This document shows positions 8,329-15,565 of a stretch of DNA of 64,000 bases, one piece after another. Source of the DNA: an uncultured Alphaproteobacteria bacterium (GTDB lineage: Bacteria > Pseudomonadota > Alphaproteobacteria > Micropepsales > Micropepsaceae); assembly GCA_903837555.1 (NCBI GenBank), contig CAILUV010000028.1, forward strand, positions 18,326 to 82,325, read 5' to 3'. Numbering within the stretch: the first letter of the stretch is position 1; each line of letters starts with the position of its first letter. The notes beneath the pieces are model-generated. The model was not told the DNA's origin and made no database searches. It was given only the letters and a program-made list of their open reading frames with translations. Position numbers and translations under genes: made by a program.

Positions 8329-9390
8329 ATGAGGCGCTTCGCCATACTCCTGGTCGTGCTGGGAGTGATTGGCGCCTGCGCCTTCGCCTGGGTGCAGGCA
8401 AGCTGGGACCAGCCCGGTCCCGCGCAAGGCGAAACCGTCATCCTGATACCGCCGGGCACCCGCGCCCATGCCGTCGCCCAGATGCTGGAAGACAGCGGCG
8501 CGGTGTCCAATGTCTGGCTGTTCGAATTCGGCCTGCGCACCCGGGGGCTCGCCGACAAGCTGAAGGCGGGCGAATATGCGCTGCCGGCCAACGCGTCGAT
8601 GGGCGCCATCGCGGCGATCCTGGTCGAAGGCAAATCCATCCAGCACAGGCTGACGGCCGCCGAAGGCCTGACCAGCGACATGATCTGGAAGATGGTGCAG
8701 AACCACAGCGCCCTGTCGGGTGATGCCGGGCCTGTGCCGGAGGAAGGCACGCTGCTGCCGGAAACCTATCTGTTCACGCGCGGCCAAAGCCGCAGCGGGC
8801 TGATCGACCAGATGCGCCGCGCCCAGGAACGCTTCCTGGCGATCAATTGGCCGAACCGGGTGGAGGACCTTCCCTACAACACCATGCGCGAGGCCGTCAT
8901 CCTGGCCTCGATCGTGGAAAAGGAAACCGCGCTGCCGTCCGAGCGGCCCCATATCGCCAGCGTCTTCGTCAACCGCCTCAAGATCGGCATGCGCCTGCAA
9001 TCCGATCCCACCATCATCTATGGCATCACCAAGGGCTATCCGCTGGGCCGTGGCATCCGCCAGAGCGAGCTGGAAGGCGCCACGCCCTACAACACCTATG
9101 TGATCGGCGGTCTGCCGCCCACGCCCATCGCCAATCCTGGCAAGGAAAGCCTGGCCGCGGTGATGAACCCGCTCAAGACTCAGGATCTGTTCTTTGTCGC
9201 CGACGGCAAGGGCGGTCACGTTTTCGCCGCCACCATGAACGAGCACGCCCGCAACGTCGTGGCCTGGCGTAACATCGAGCGCCGGGCGCGGCGCGAAGTG
9301 CAGGCCAGCGAAACGCTCAATGAAATCGGCAATGTGCCGGTACCGGACGCAATTTTGCCCGCTTTGCCCAAGCCCGCCGCGAAGCGCTGA
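8329..9390 (+). CDS. mltG: Endolytic murein transglycosylase MltG
   Basis: Inner-membrane enzyme that cleaves nascent peptidoglycan strands and limits glycan length. An N-terminal anchor (residues ~3-22, FAILLVVLGVIGACAFAWV) precedes the periplasmic YceG domain. The catalytic-site region reads ASIVEKETALPSERP, with the conserved Glu in IVEKE, followed by the signature MRLQSDPTIIYG. The 353-residue length is typical. It starts two bases after fabF ends, so coupling is likely. A Pro/Ala-rich tail ends the protein. Confidence 0.93.
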   Translation: MRRFAILLVVLGVIGACAFAWVQASWDQPGPAQGETVILIPPGTRAHAVAQMLEDSGAVSNVWLFEFGLRTRGLADKLKAGEYALPANASMGAIAAILVEGKSIQHRLTAAEGLTSDMIWKMVQNHSALSGDAGPVPEEGTLLPETYLFTRGQSRSGLIDQMRRAQERFLAINWPNRVEDLPYNTMREAVILASIVEKETALPSERPHIASVFVNRLKIGMRLQSDPTIIYGITKGYPLGRGIRQSELEGATPYNTYVIGGLPPTPIANPGKESLAAVMNPLKTQDLFFVADGKGGHVFAATMNEHARNVVAWRNIERRARREVQASETLNEIGNVPVPDAILPALPKPAAKR

Positions 9391-9444
9391 GGCGTGACAG
9401 GCATCAGGTGCGCGCGGTAAGTTCGCGTGCCACGGGAGTCGCCT

Positions 9445-10332
9445 ATGACAGTTGCCAGCATGACCGGATTTGCGCAGAGCGTGGGAAGCCATGGCGTGCT
9501 GCGCTGGCGCTGGGAAGCCAAGAGCGTCAATGGCCGCAGCCTGGATCTGCGACTGCGCACGCCGCCCGGCTATGATGGGCTGGAAGCCCCCGCGCGTCGC
9601 ATGGCGGGCGAACGCTTCCAGCGCGGCGCGTTCCAGATTTCCCTGAATGTCGAGCCCGATGCGGCGGTACGCGGCCTTTCTATCGACGCCGCCGCGCTGG
9701 CCAGCGCGGTCAGGATCGCGCGCGAGGTGGAAGCCGAAACCGGTCTTGCGCCGGCACGGGTCGATGGCTTGCTGGCCCTCAAGGGCGTGATCGTGCAGGA
9801 CGAAGCCGAAGTGCTGGACGAGGCAGCGCGCGGGGCGCGCGATGCCGCGATCCTGGAAAGCCTCAGCGTGGCCCTGGACATGCTGGCCAAGGCACGTGGC
9901 AGCGAAGGCGCCAAACTGGCGGCTTTGCTGGGCAGCCAAATTGACGAGATCGAAAAGCTGACGGCGGAGGCGGCTGCGCTGGCCGCGGCCCAGCCCGCCG
10001 CCCTGAAAGCGCGGCTGGAATCCCAGCTCGCCGAACTGCTGGCGGGCGCGCCTGTGCCGCCCGAACGCCTGGCGCAGGAAGTGGCGCTGCTGGCGACGCG
10101 CGCCGATGTGCGCGAGGAGCTGGACCGTCTCACCGCCCATGTCCAGGACGCGCGCGCATTGATGGCGCAGGGCAAGGGCGTGGGCCGCAAGCTGGATTTT
10201 CTGGCCCAGGAGTTCAACCGCGAGGCCAACACGCTTTGCTCCAAGTCCTCGGACATCGCATTGACCCGCACCGGCCTCGCCCTTAAGGCGGTGATCGACC
10301 AGTTCCGCGAGCAGTCCCAGAATGTCGAATGA
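9445..10332 (+). CDS. yicC: YicC/YloC family endoribonuclease
   Basis: 295-residue member of the YicC family, whose characterised members are RNA-degrading enzymes linked to sRNA turnover. The N-terminus VASMTGFAQSVGSHG and the stretch WEAKSVNGRSLDLRLRTP are the family hallmarks. The C-terminal domain has LDFLAQEFNREANTLCSKSSD near residues 250-270. The ATG at 9445 has CGGGAG seven bases upstream; the GTG at 9427 in the ORF track is less likely. The end overlaps the gmk start by 11 bases, the usual yicC-gmk pairing. Confidence 0.9.
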   Translation: MTVASMTGFAQSVGSHGVLRWRWEAKSVNGRSLDLRLRTPPGYDGLEAPARRMAGERFQRGAFQISLNVEPDAAVRGLSIDAAALASAVRIAREVEAETGLAPARVDGLLALKGVIVQDEAEVLDEAARGARDAAILESLSVALDMLAKARGSEGAKLAALLGSQIDEIEKLTAEAAALAAAQPAALKARLESQLAELLAGAPVPPERLAQEVALLATRADVREELDRLTAHVQDARALMAQGKGVGRKLDFLAQEFNREANTLCSKSSDIALTRTGLALKAVIDQFREQSQNVE

Positions 10333-10951
10333 GAATATCAGCCGCCGTGGCCTGATGCTGGTCCTGTCCTCGCCGTCGGGCGCGGGAAAGACCACTCTGT
10401 CGCGCCGCTTGCTGGAAAGCGACAGGAACATCTCGCTGTCGGTTTCGGCCACCACCCGCGCCATGCGGCCCGGCGAAGTGCATGGCAAGGACTATCACTT
10501 CCTGAAAATGGAAGAGTTCGAAGCCTGGCTGGGCGAAGGGAAATTCCTGGAACATGCCATGGTGTTCGGCAACCGCTATGGCACGCCGTCGCATCTGGTG
10601 ACGGACGAGCTGGGCGCAGGGCGCGATGTGCTGTTCGACATTGACTGGCAGGGCACCCAGCAGTTGAAAGAAAAGATGCGCGACGATCTGGTCAGCATCT
10701 TCATCCTGCCGCCCAGCCATGACGAACTGGAGCGCCGCCTGAAAACCCGCGCCCAGGACAGCGACGAGATCGTGGCGGGGCGCATGGCCAAGGCGGCGGA
10801 CGAAATCAGCCACTGGCCCGAATATGACTATGTCGTGGTCAACACCGATGTGGAAAAAGCGCTGGCCGACATTCAGGCGATCCTGAACGCCGAGCGCCTG
10901 CGTCGCAGCCGCCAGACCGGCATTTCCGAATTTGTCGGCCGGCTGATCTGA
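10322..10951 (+). CDS. gmk: Guanylate kinase
   Basis: Phosphorylates GMP to GDP with ATP, feeding GTP and ppGpp pools. It has 209 residues with the P-loop SSPSGAGKTT near residue 20 and the GMP-binding region SVSATTRAMRPGEVHGKDYHF (residues ~42-61). YGTPSH and a lid with RLKTRAQDSDEI follow. Its ATG lies inside the yicC 3' end. Last gene of the fab-mltG-yicC-gmk run. Confidence 0.96.
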   Translation: MSNENISRRGLMLVLSSPSGAGKTTLSRRLLESDRNISLSVSATTRAMRPGEVHGKDYHFLKMEEFEAWLGEGKFLEHAMVFGNRYGTPSHLVTDELGAGRDVLFDIDWQGTQQLKEKMRDDLVSIFILPPSHDELERRLKTRAQDSDEIVAGRMAKAADEISHWPEYDYVVVNTDVEKALADIQAILNAERLRRSRQTGISEFVGRLI

Positions 10952-11004
10952 GCTTCCGCGCCTGTTTGTGCTATACCGCACGAAGGGGAATCGCCGGGGG
11001 CACC

Positions 11005-11094
11005 ATGACTGACATTACGAATTCGCGGCGCGTTATTCTGGGCGCGCTTTTGTCGCTCGCGCCGGCGTAGGCCTTCGCGCAGTTCCAGCTTCCC
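11005..11094 (+). other. Signal-peptide segment of the DUF4197 gene, broken by an amber codon
   Basis: In frame with the downstream DUF4197 ORF, an ATG at 11005 encodes MTDITNSRRVILGALLSLAPA, then TAG (11068-11070), then AFAQF. Ignoring the stop, this is a good export signal: twin arginines, a hydrophobic core and an AFA cleavage site right before the mature protein. A GGGGG site lies just upstream of this ATG. One base change (CAG to TAG) would explain it. It is either a sequencing error, a recent null mutation or readthrough. Confidence 0.7.
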
Positions 11095-11862
11095 ATGGAA
11101 GCCTCCGACTATCTCAACCGCAAGATGGGCGGGTCGCCGTCCGCCGCCACCGCTACCACCGGGCCGGTGCCTGCGGGCGCCTCGCTCAGCCAGGGCCAGA
11201 TCGGCGCGGGCCTGAAGGATGCGATGAAAGTCGCCTCGCGCCGGGTGATCGGCCAGGTCGGAAAGCCCGACGGCTTCTTCCGCGATCCCGCCATCCGCAT
11301 TCCGTTGCCCGGATCTTTGGAGCGCATCGCCCAGCCGCTGCGCAGCGTCGGCGCCAGCGGGTTGCTGGACGATCTGGTGCTGCGGATGAACCGCGGCGCC
11401 GAACAAGCCGCGCCCAAGGCGCTGAACATTTTCGTCGATGCCGCATCCGGCATGAGTTTCGACGACGCCCGCGGCATCCTCACAGGTCCGCAGGATTCGG
11501 TGACCCGCTATTTCGAGCGTACCTGTGCCGGTCCACTGACCACATCCTTCACGCCGATCGTGCGTTCCAGCCTGAATGGCGCGGGCGCGATGCGGGCGCT
11601 GGATGCGGTGCAGGCCCGTGCGGGGAAAATACCGCTGATCGCCCAAGGCATGAATCTGGGGCAGGGGCTAGGACTTGGCCAAGGATTGGGCCAAGGGTTG
11701 GGCCAAGGACTGGGACAGGGCCTGGGCAATTTCGATCTTGTCACCTTCACCGTCGGCAAGGCGATGGAGGGGCTGTTCCACTATCTGGCGGTGGAAGAGC
11801 GCGAAATCCGCACCGACCCGGTGGCGCGTTCCACCACCCTGCTGCGCAATATCTTCGGCTGA
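11095..11862 (+). CDS. DUF4197 domain protein (signal peptide interrupted upstream)
   Basis: Function unknown; relatives are predicted secreted or envelope proteins. The body shows family landmarks in order: QIGAGLKDAMKVASRRVIGQ, KPDGFFRDPAIRIPLPGSLE, DLVLRMNRGAEQAAPKA, DDARGILTGPQDSVTRYF, and FTVGKAMEGLFHYLAVEEREIR. The ORF-track Met at 11095 has no ribosome site and would give a protein with no export signal, so this start is probably an artefact of the amber codon at 11068. An unusual Gly-Leu-Gly-Gln repeat is inserted near residues 188-211. The gene stands alone between gmk and the convergent rsmA. Confidence 0.7.
   Translation: MEASDYLNRKMGGSPSAATATTGPVPAGASLSQGQIGAGLKDAMKVASRRVIGQVGKPDGFFRDPAIRIPLPGSLERIAQPLRSVGASGLLDDLVLRMNRGAEQAAPKALNIFVDAASGMSFDDARGILTGPQDSVTRYFERTCAGPLTTSFTPIVRSSLNGAGAMRALDAVQARAGKIPLIAQGMNLGQGLGLGQGLGQGLGQGLGQGLGNFDLVTFTVGKAMEGLFHYLAVEEREIRTDPVARSTTLLRNIFG
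11656..11727 (+). repeat. Imperfect 12-bp tandem repeat encoding (GLGQ)n
   Basis: Twenty-four codons of alternating CTG/TTG-GGC-CAA-GGA type encode LGQGLGLGQGLGQGLGQG and continue in the same style. The unit is about 12 bp and repeats five to six times with synonymous drift. It lies in the DUF4197 gene just before the conserved C-terminal helix, where slippage could change its length without breaking the frame. Confidence 0.85.
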
Positions 11863-11881
11863 TCCAAAGGCTGCGCGACTT

Positions 11882-12736
11882 TTAAAGTGGCCGCGCTGAA
11901 GCGCGGGCTAGCGCCGCGAACTGCATGATCGTCAGGTCTTCAGGACGGGCGGTGGGATCGATCCCGGCTTTTTGCGCCAGTGCTTCGCCGCCCAAGGGCT
12001 TCAGCGACTGGCGCAGCATCTTGCGGCGCTGGCCGAAGGCGGCGGCGGTGACTTTTTCAAGATCCGAAAGATTGCACGGCGCCAGCGGCTGCTCGCGCGG
12101 CTCCAGCCGCACGATGGACGACGTCACCGAGGGCGGCGGCACGAAGGCGCTCGGGTTGACGTCGAACAGGATTTTTGCGGTGCATCGCCACTGGGCCAGC
12201 ACCGACAGCCTTCCATAATGTTCGGTACCGGGTTGGGCGGTGATGCGCTGCGCCACTTCCTTCTGGAACATCAGGGTGAGACTGGCCCAGACAGGCGGCC
12301 AGCTCTCCACCGTGAGCCATTTGATCAGGATCGCGGTGCCGACATTGTAGGGCAGGTTGGCTGCAACCCGTGCCCCGTTTGGCAGGATTGCGGTTTCATC
12401 CAGCGTCATGGCGTCGGCAGAAATCACTTCCAGCCTGCCAGGCCATGCGGCGGCAACCTGCTCCAGCGCCGGCAGGCAGCGCGCATCGCGTTCCACCGCA
12501 ATGACTTTGCCCGCGCCTTCGCTCAGCAGCGCCCGTGTCAGGCCGCCGGGGCCGGGCCCCACTTCGTAAAAGGTGCCGCCATCTTCGGCGCCGGCGGCGC
12601 GCGCGATCTTGCCGGTCAGGTTGAGATCGAACAGGAAATTCTGGCCCAGCGATTTCTTGGGCGCCAGGCCGTGCGCGGCAATCACTTCGCGCAGGGGCGG
12701 CAGGCCATCGCCGCCGGCTTTACTTGAATCGGGCAT
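11882..12736 (-). CDS. rsmA: 16S rRNA dimethyladenosine transferase
   Basis: Dimethylates two adjacent adenosines in helix 45 of 16S rRNA using SAM (KsgA). It has 284 residues; [16 protein letters not shown] marks the N-terminus, motif I is [15 protein letters not shown], and the catalytic motif IV is AANLPYNVG around residue 129. The C-terminal helical domain contains [17 protein letters not shown]. The start overlaps the pdxA 3' end by 17 bases, as expected for the conserved surA-pdxA-rsmA order. It is the last gene of the minus-strand envelope operon. Confidence 0.96.
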   Translation of the reverse strand: MPDSSKAGGDGLPPLREVIAAHGLAPKKSLGQNFLFDLNLTGKIARAAGAEDGGTFYEVGPGPGGLTRALLSEGAGKVIAVERDARCLPALEQVAAAWPGRLEVISADAMTLDETAILPNGARVAANLPYNVGTAILIKWLTVESWPPVWASLTLMFQKEVAQRITAQPGTEHYGRLSVLAQWRCTAKILFDVNPSAFVPPPSVTSSIVRLEPREQPLAPCNLSDLEKVTAAAFGQRRKMLRQSLKPLGGEALAQKAGIDPTARPEDLTIMQFAALARASARPL

Positions 12737-13664
12737 CGGCCATGTCCGCGGCCATCTTCACCGCTGCGATCATGCTGCGGGCATCGGCCTTGCCCGTGCC
12801 GGCGATGTCGAACGCCGTGCCATGATCAGGCGAGGTGCGCACGATGGGAAGGCCCAGCGTGACATTCACGCCGTCCCAGAAGCTCAGCGTCTTGATCGGG
12901 ATCAATGCCTGGTCGTGATACATGCACAGCGCTGCGTCATAAGTCTTGCGCGCTTCCTCGTGAAACAGCGTATCGGCGGAAAGCGGTCCGGTAACGGCAA
13001 AGCCGCGCGCCTTCAGCGCCGCCACGGCGGGCGCGATCACGGTCAGGTCTTCATCGCCCATCACGCCGTCTTCTCCGGCATGGGGGTTCAGGCCCGCCAC
13101 CGCCAGGCGCGGCAACAGAATGCCGAAATCGCGGCGCAGCGCGGTCAGCACGATTTCGGCTGTCGCGAAAACGGAAAGCTTGTCGATGGCTTTGGGCACC
13201 TGCGCGACGGGCATGTGGATGGTGAGCGGCACCACGCGCAGCTTGTCGCTGGCCAGCATCATCACAGCGCGGGGCGCGCCCGTCAGGTGCGCCAGGAATT
13301 CGGTATGGCCGGGAAAGCCAAAGCCCGCGCCCTGCAGCACCGCCTTGTTGATCGGCGCGGTGACAACCGCGGCCGCTTCGCCCGCCAGGCAGGCTTTCAC
13401 GGCGATCTGGATGGCCTCAATGACCGCCGCGCCATTGGCGCGGTCCGGCTTGCCGGGTTTTGCGGCGGCGCGTGCGCTGGTGGCGATCAGGGCGTTCTGG
13501 TGACGGGCAAAGATGCCGGCATCGCCAACCAGCCTGAGGGGATGGTCACCGATGCGTCCGCTGAAATGCTCGAAGGCCGCCTGCGCCACCTCGGGGCCGA
13601 TGCCCGCAGGCTCGCCCATGGTGAGGAGGATCGGTAACGTCTTTGCGTTACCGGATGATGGCAT
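12720..13664 (-). CDS. pdxA: 4-hydroxythreonine-4-phosphate dehydrogenase
   Basis: NAD-dependent enzyme of the DXP-dependent pyridoxal phosphate pathway. The 314-residue protein starts with [17 protein letters not shown]. It carries the metal-binding histidines in [24 protein letters not shown] and [11 protein letters not shown], and ends with the [18 protein letters not shown] region. It overlaps both surA (upstream) and rsmA (downstream) by 17 bases, so translation is likely coupled along the operon. Confidence 0.96.
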   Translation of the reverse strand: MPSSGNAKTLPILLTMGEPAGIGPEVAQAAFEHFSGRIGDHPLRLVGDAGIFARHQNALIATSARAAAKPGKPDRANGAAVIEAIQIAVKACLAGEAAAVVTAPINKAVLQGAGFGFPGHTEFLAHLTGAPRAVMMLASDKLRVVPLTIHMPVAQVPKAIDKLSVFATAEIVLTALRRDFGILLPRLAVAGLNPHAGEDGVMGDEDLTVIAPAVAALKARGFAVTGPLSADTLFHEEARKTYDAALCMYHDQALIPIKTLSFWDGVNVTLGLPIVRTSPDHGTAFDIAGTGKADARSMIAAVKMAADMADARFK

Positions 13665-15435
13665 CGGGCCGGCTGTCGTCGCGCACCTGAATGTTCGACG
13701 CGCGCCGCAGGTCGCGCAGATAGCGCCGCGCCAGCGCTGAAATCTGGGACTGGAACAACTGGTCTTCCACCTGCTGGCGCGTGGGCATCACATAGGCTGT
13801 CTTGAGCTGCGGGCGCTGGTCGCAGCGCACGATCAGCTCGATGCCGGCGTCCGAGATGAACGGCACCGCCGCATCGCCCGGGCCGCTATTTTCCATCGCC
13901 TTCTGAATCTGCGGGCTCAGATCGCCCAGCCGGATGTTGCCCAGGTCGTTATAGACCGTGCCCTGCATCTGCTTGTGGACCTGTTCCAGCGTGGCGCAGC
14001 CATTGAAGCGTTGCTGCAACTGGACGGCCACCGCCATCACATTGTCGAGTTCGGACTTGGGGCTTTTGGGATTCACCGGGAACAGGAAACGCGCCAGCGG
14101 CAGGGTGCCGGCCGGGCCGGTGACGCCGGTCTTGGCGGTTTCGATCTTGGTGCCCAACGGCTCCTGGCGTTCGCGCAGGCCCAGAATGTAATAGCCACCA
14201 GCCGAACGCACCGGCTCGGAAATCTCGCCCACCGCCAGCTTGGCCAGCACGCTGTTCAGCTCCGGAGCAAGCTGGCCGTCATTGATCCAGCCCATGTCGC
14301 CATTGGTGGCGGCGCTGGGATGCTGGCTGAACTGGCGCGCGACCATCGCGAAGGGCGCGCCCTGGCGCAGTTGCACCAGGATATTCTCGGCGTCCTTTTT
14401 GACCTTGCCGTCCTGCTCGGGATTGTCGACGGGCAGGAAGATTTCCATCACGCGGTAATGCGGCTTGTTGGCGCCTTCGGCATGGCGGCGCATTTCGGCG
14501 TCGACCATTTCGGGCGTGATGTTCACGCGGTCGCCATACTGGTCCTGCACGGCCTTCATCCAGGCGATCGAGGCGGTGATCTGCGAGCGCAGCGCCTCTT
14601 CGCTGGCGCCGGCGGCGGTCAGGGTCTGGCGCAGTTGCTGGATGGTGAACTTGTTGTCCGACATCATCGCATTGATGCGCTTGTCGACTTCGGTGGGGCT
14701 GACGGTGATCTTCTTCTTCACCGCTTCCTGAAGCTGGAGCTTCTCCGATTCCAGGGTTTCCAGAATCTGCGCGCGGATGCTCTTGCGCTGTTCGGGGGTG
14801 AGCTGCTGGTTGATGCCCGACGTCGCCAGGTACAGCGCGACGCGCTGGCGCACTTCATAGTCTGAAATGGATTCGTCGTTCACCGTGGCGACGATGGAAT
14901 TGGAATCGTCCGGATCGCCTTGCGGCTCGGCAGCCTTGGCATCGGCGGGCGCCGTGCTGGCTTCCTGGATCGCCGGCACGAAAGCGGGTTGCGCGGGCGT
15001 GGCAGACGCTGTTGCTGTCGGCGCGGTGGTGGACGGCGTCGCGGTCGCGGCGGGCGGCGTGGTGCTGGTGACTGCCGGCGGGGCGGCAGACGCAGCGGAT
15101 GCGGCAGGCGCAGGCGTGAAGGGGGCAGCCGCGCGCGGTGTGGGCGCCACGGGCGCCGACACAACGGGCGCAGGTTCAGCCGTCGGCGCGGCGATATCGT
15201 CGGTGGTCGGGGCCGCATCGGCGGTGGGCGCGGCCACGTCGTCGGTAGTCGGTGGCGCGATGTCCGCCTGGGCGGTGCGTGTGGGCGCGGGTGCCGGCCC
15301 GGCAACGGGTGCATTCGGCGCCTGTTGGCCCGGCACGGCGGGAACGGCAGGCGCACGGTTGTCCTGCGCCAGACCCGGCGCGCTCGCCCATATCAGCGCG
15401 GCAGCGCCCAGCAAGAGTCTGTTGGTAATTCGCAT
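13648..15435 (-). CDS. surA: Periplasmic chaperone / peptidyl-prolyl isomerase SurA
   Basis: Helps outer-membrane proteins fold in the periplasm. I start at the ATG at 15435, which gives MRITNRLLLGAAALIWASAPGLAQ, a clean signal peptide; the track's start at 15480 adds residues before it. Residues ~25-180 are a long Pro/Ala/Thr-rich linker with repeats of the type TTDDVAAPTA. The SurA N-domain (VNDESISDYEVRQRVALYL) follows, then one parvulin domain (HYRVMEIFLP...GDMGWINDGQLAPEL...). With 595 residues it is clearly longer than the ~430 of E. coli and has one parvulin domain rather than two. It sits directly downstream of lptD, the usual arrangement. Confidence 0.92.
   Translation of the reverse strand: MRITNRLLLGAAALIWASAPGLAQDNRAPAVPAVPGQQAPNAPVAGPAPAPTRTAQADIAPPTTDDVAAPTADAAPTTDDIAAPTAEPAPVVSAPVAPTPRAAAPFTPAPAASAASAAPPAVTSTTPPAATATPSTTAPTATASATPAQPAFVPAIQEASTAPADAKAAEPQGDPDDSNSIVATVNDESISDYEVRQRVALYLATSGINQQLTPEQRKSIRAQILETLESEKLQLQEAVKKKITVSPTEVDKRINAMMSDNKFTIQQLRQTLTAAGASEEALRSQITASIAWMKAVQDQYGDRVNITPEMVDAEMRRHAEGANKPHYRVMEIFLPVDNPEQDGKVKKDAENILVQLRQGAPFAMVARQFSQHPSAATNGDMGWINDGQLAPELNSVLAKLAVGEISEPVRSAGGYYILGLRERQEPLGTKIETAKTGVTGPAGTLPLARFLFPVNPKSPKSELDNVMAVAVQLQQRFNGCATLEQVHKQMQGTVYNDLGNIRLGDLSPQIQKAMENSGPGDAAVPFISDAGIELIVRCDQRPQLKTAYVMPTRQQVEDQLFQSQISALARRYLRDLRRASNIQVRDDSRPDAIIR
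14900..15360 (-). repeat. Low-complexity Pro/Ala/Thr coding region within surA
   Basis: The first ~150 mature codons of surA are dominated by GCC/GCG, CCG and ACC. They include two near-identical copies of a block encoding PTTDDVAAPTAD / PTTDDIAAPTAE. Such linkers are common in periplasmic proteins crossing the cell wall zone. Copy number could vary by slippage. Confidence 0.7.
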
Positions 15436-15508
15436 CGTCTGTTTGTTCGTGGACCGCACAGCTGGGATCGTCCTCGCCAAAATCGGCGTTCGCCCCTAAC
15501 CCGCTGCC

Positions 15509-15536
15509 AAAATAAAGAATTTTGCGCTGCAATCAA
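15509..15536 (-). promoter_or_regulatory. Candidate internal promoter for surA-pdxA-rsmA
   Basis: On the minus strand TTGATT (15531-15536), 16-nt spacer, TATTTT (15509-15514), in the 130-bp AT-richer gap between lptD and surA. It would allow surA-pdxA-rsmA expression apart from the lpt genes. Predicted by eye. Confidence 0.45.
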
Positions 15537-15565
15537 GGCGCGAACCCCTCGCAACCCCAGCAAAA

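Noticed and set aside
8257-10488. 743-codon minus-strand frame opposite mltG and yicC
   Set aside because: Shadow frame; composition and lack of motifs do not support a gene.
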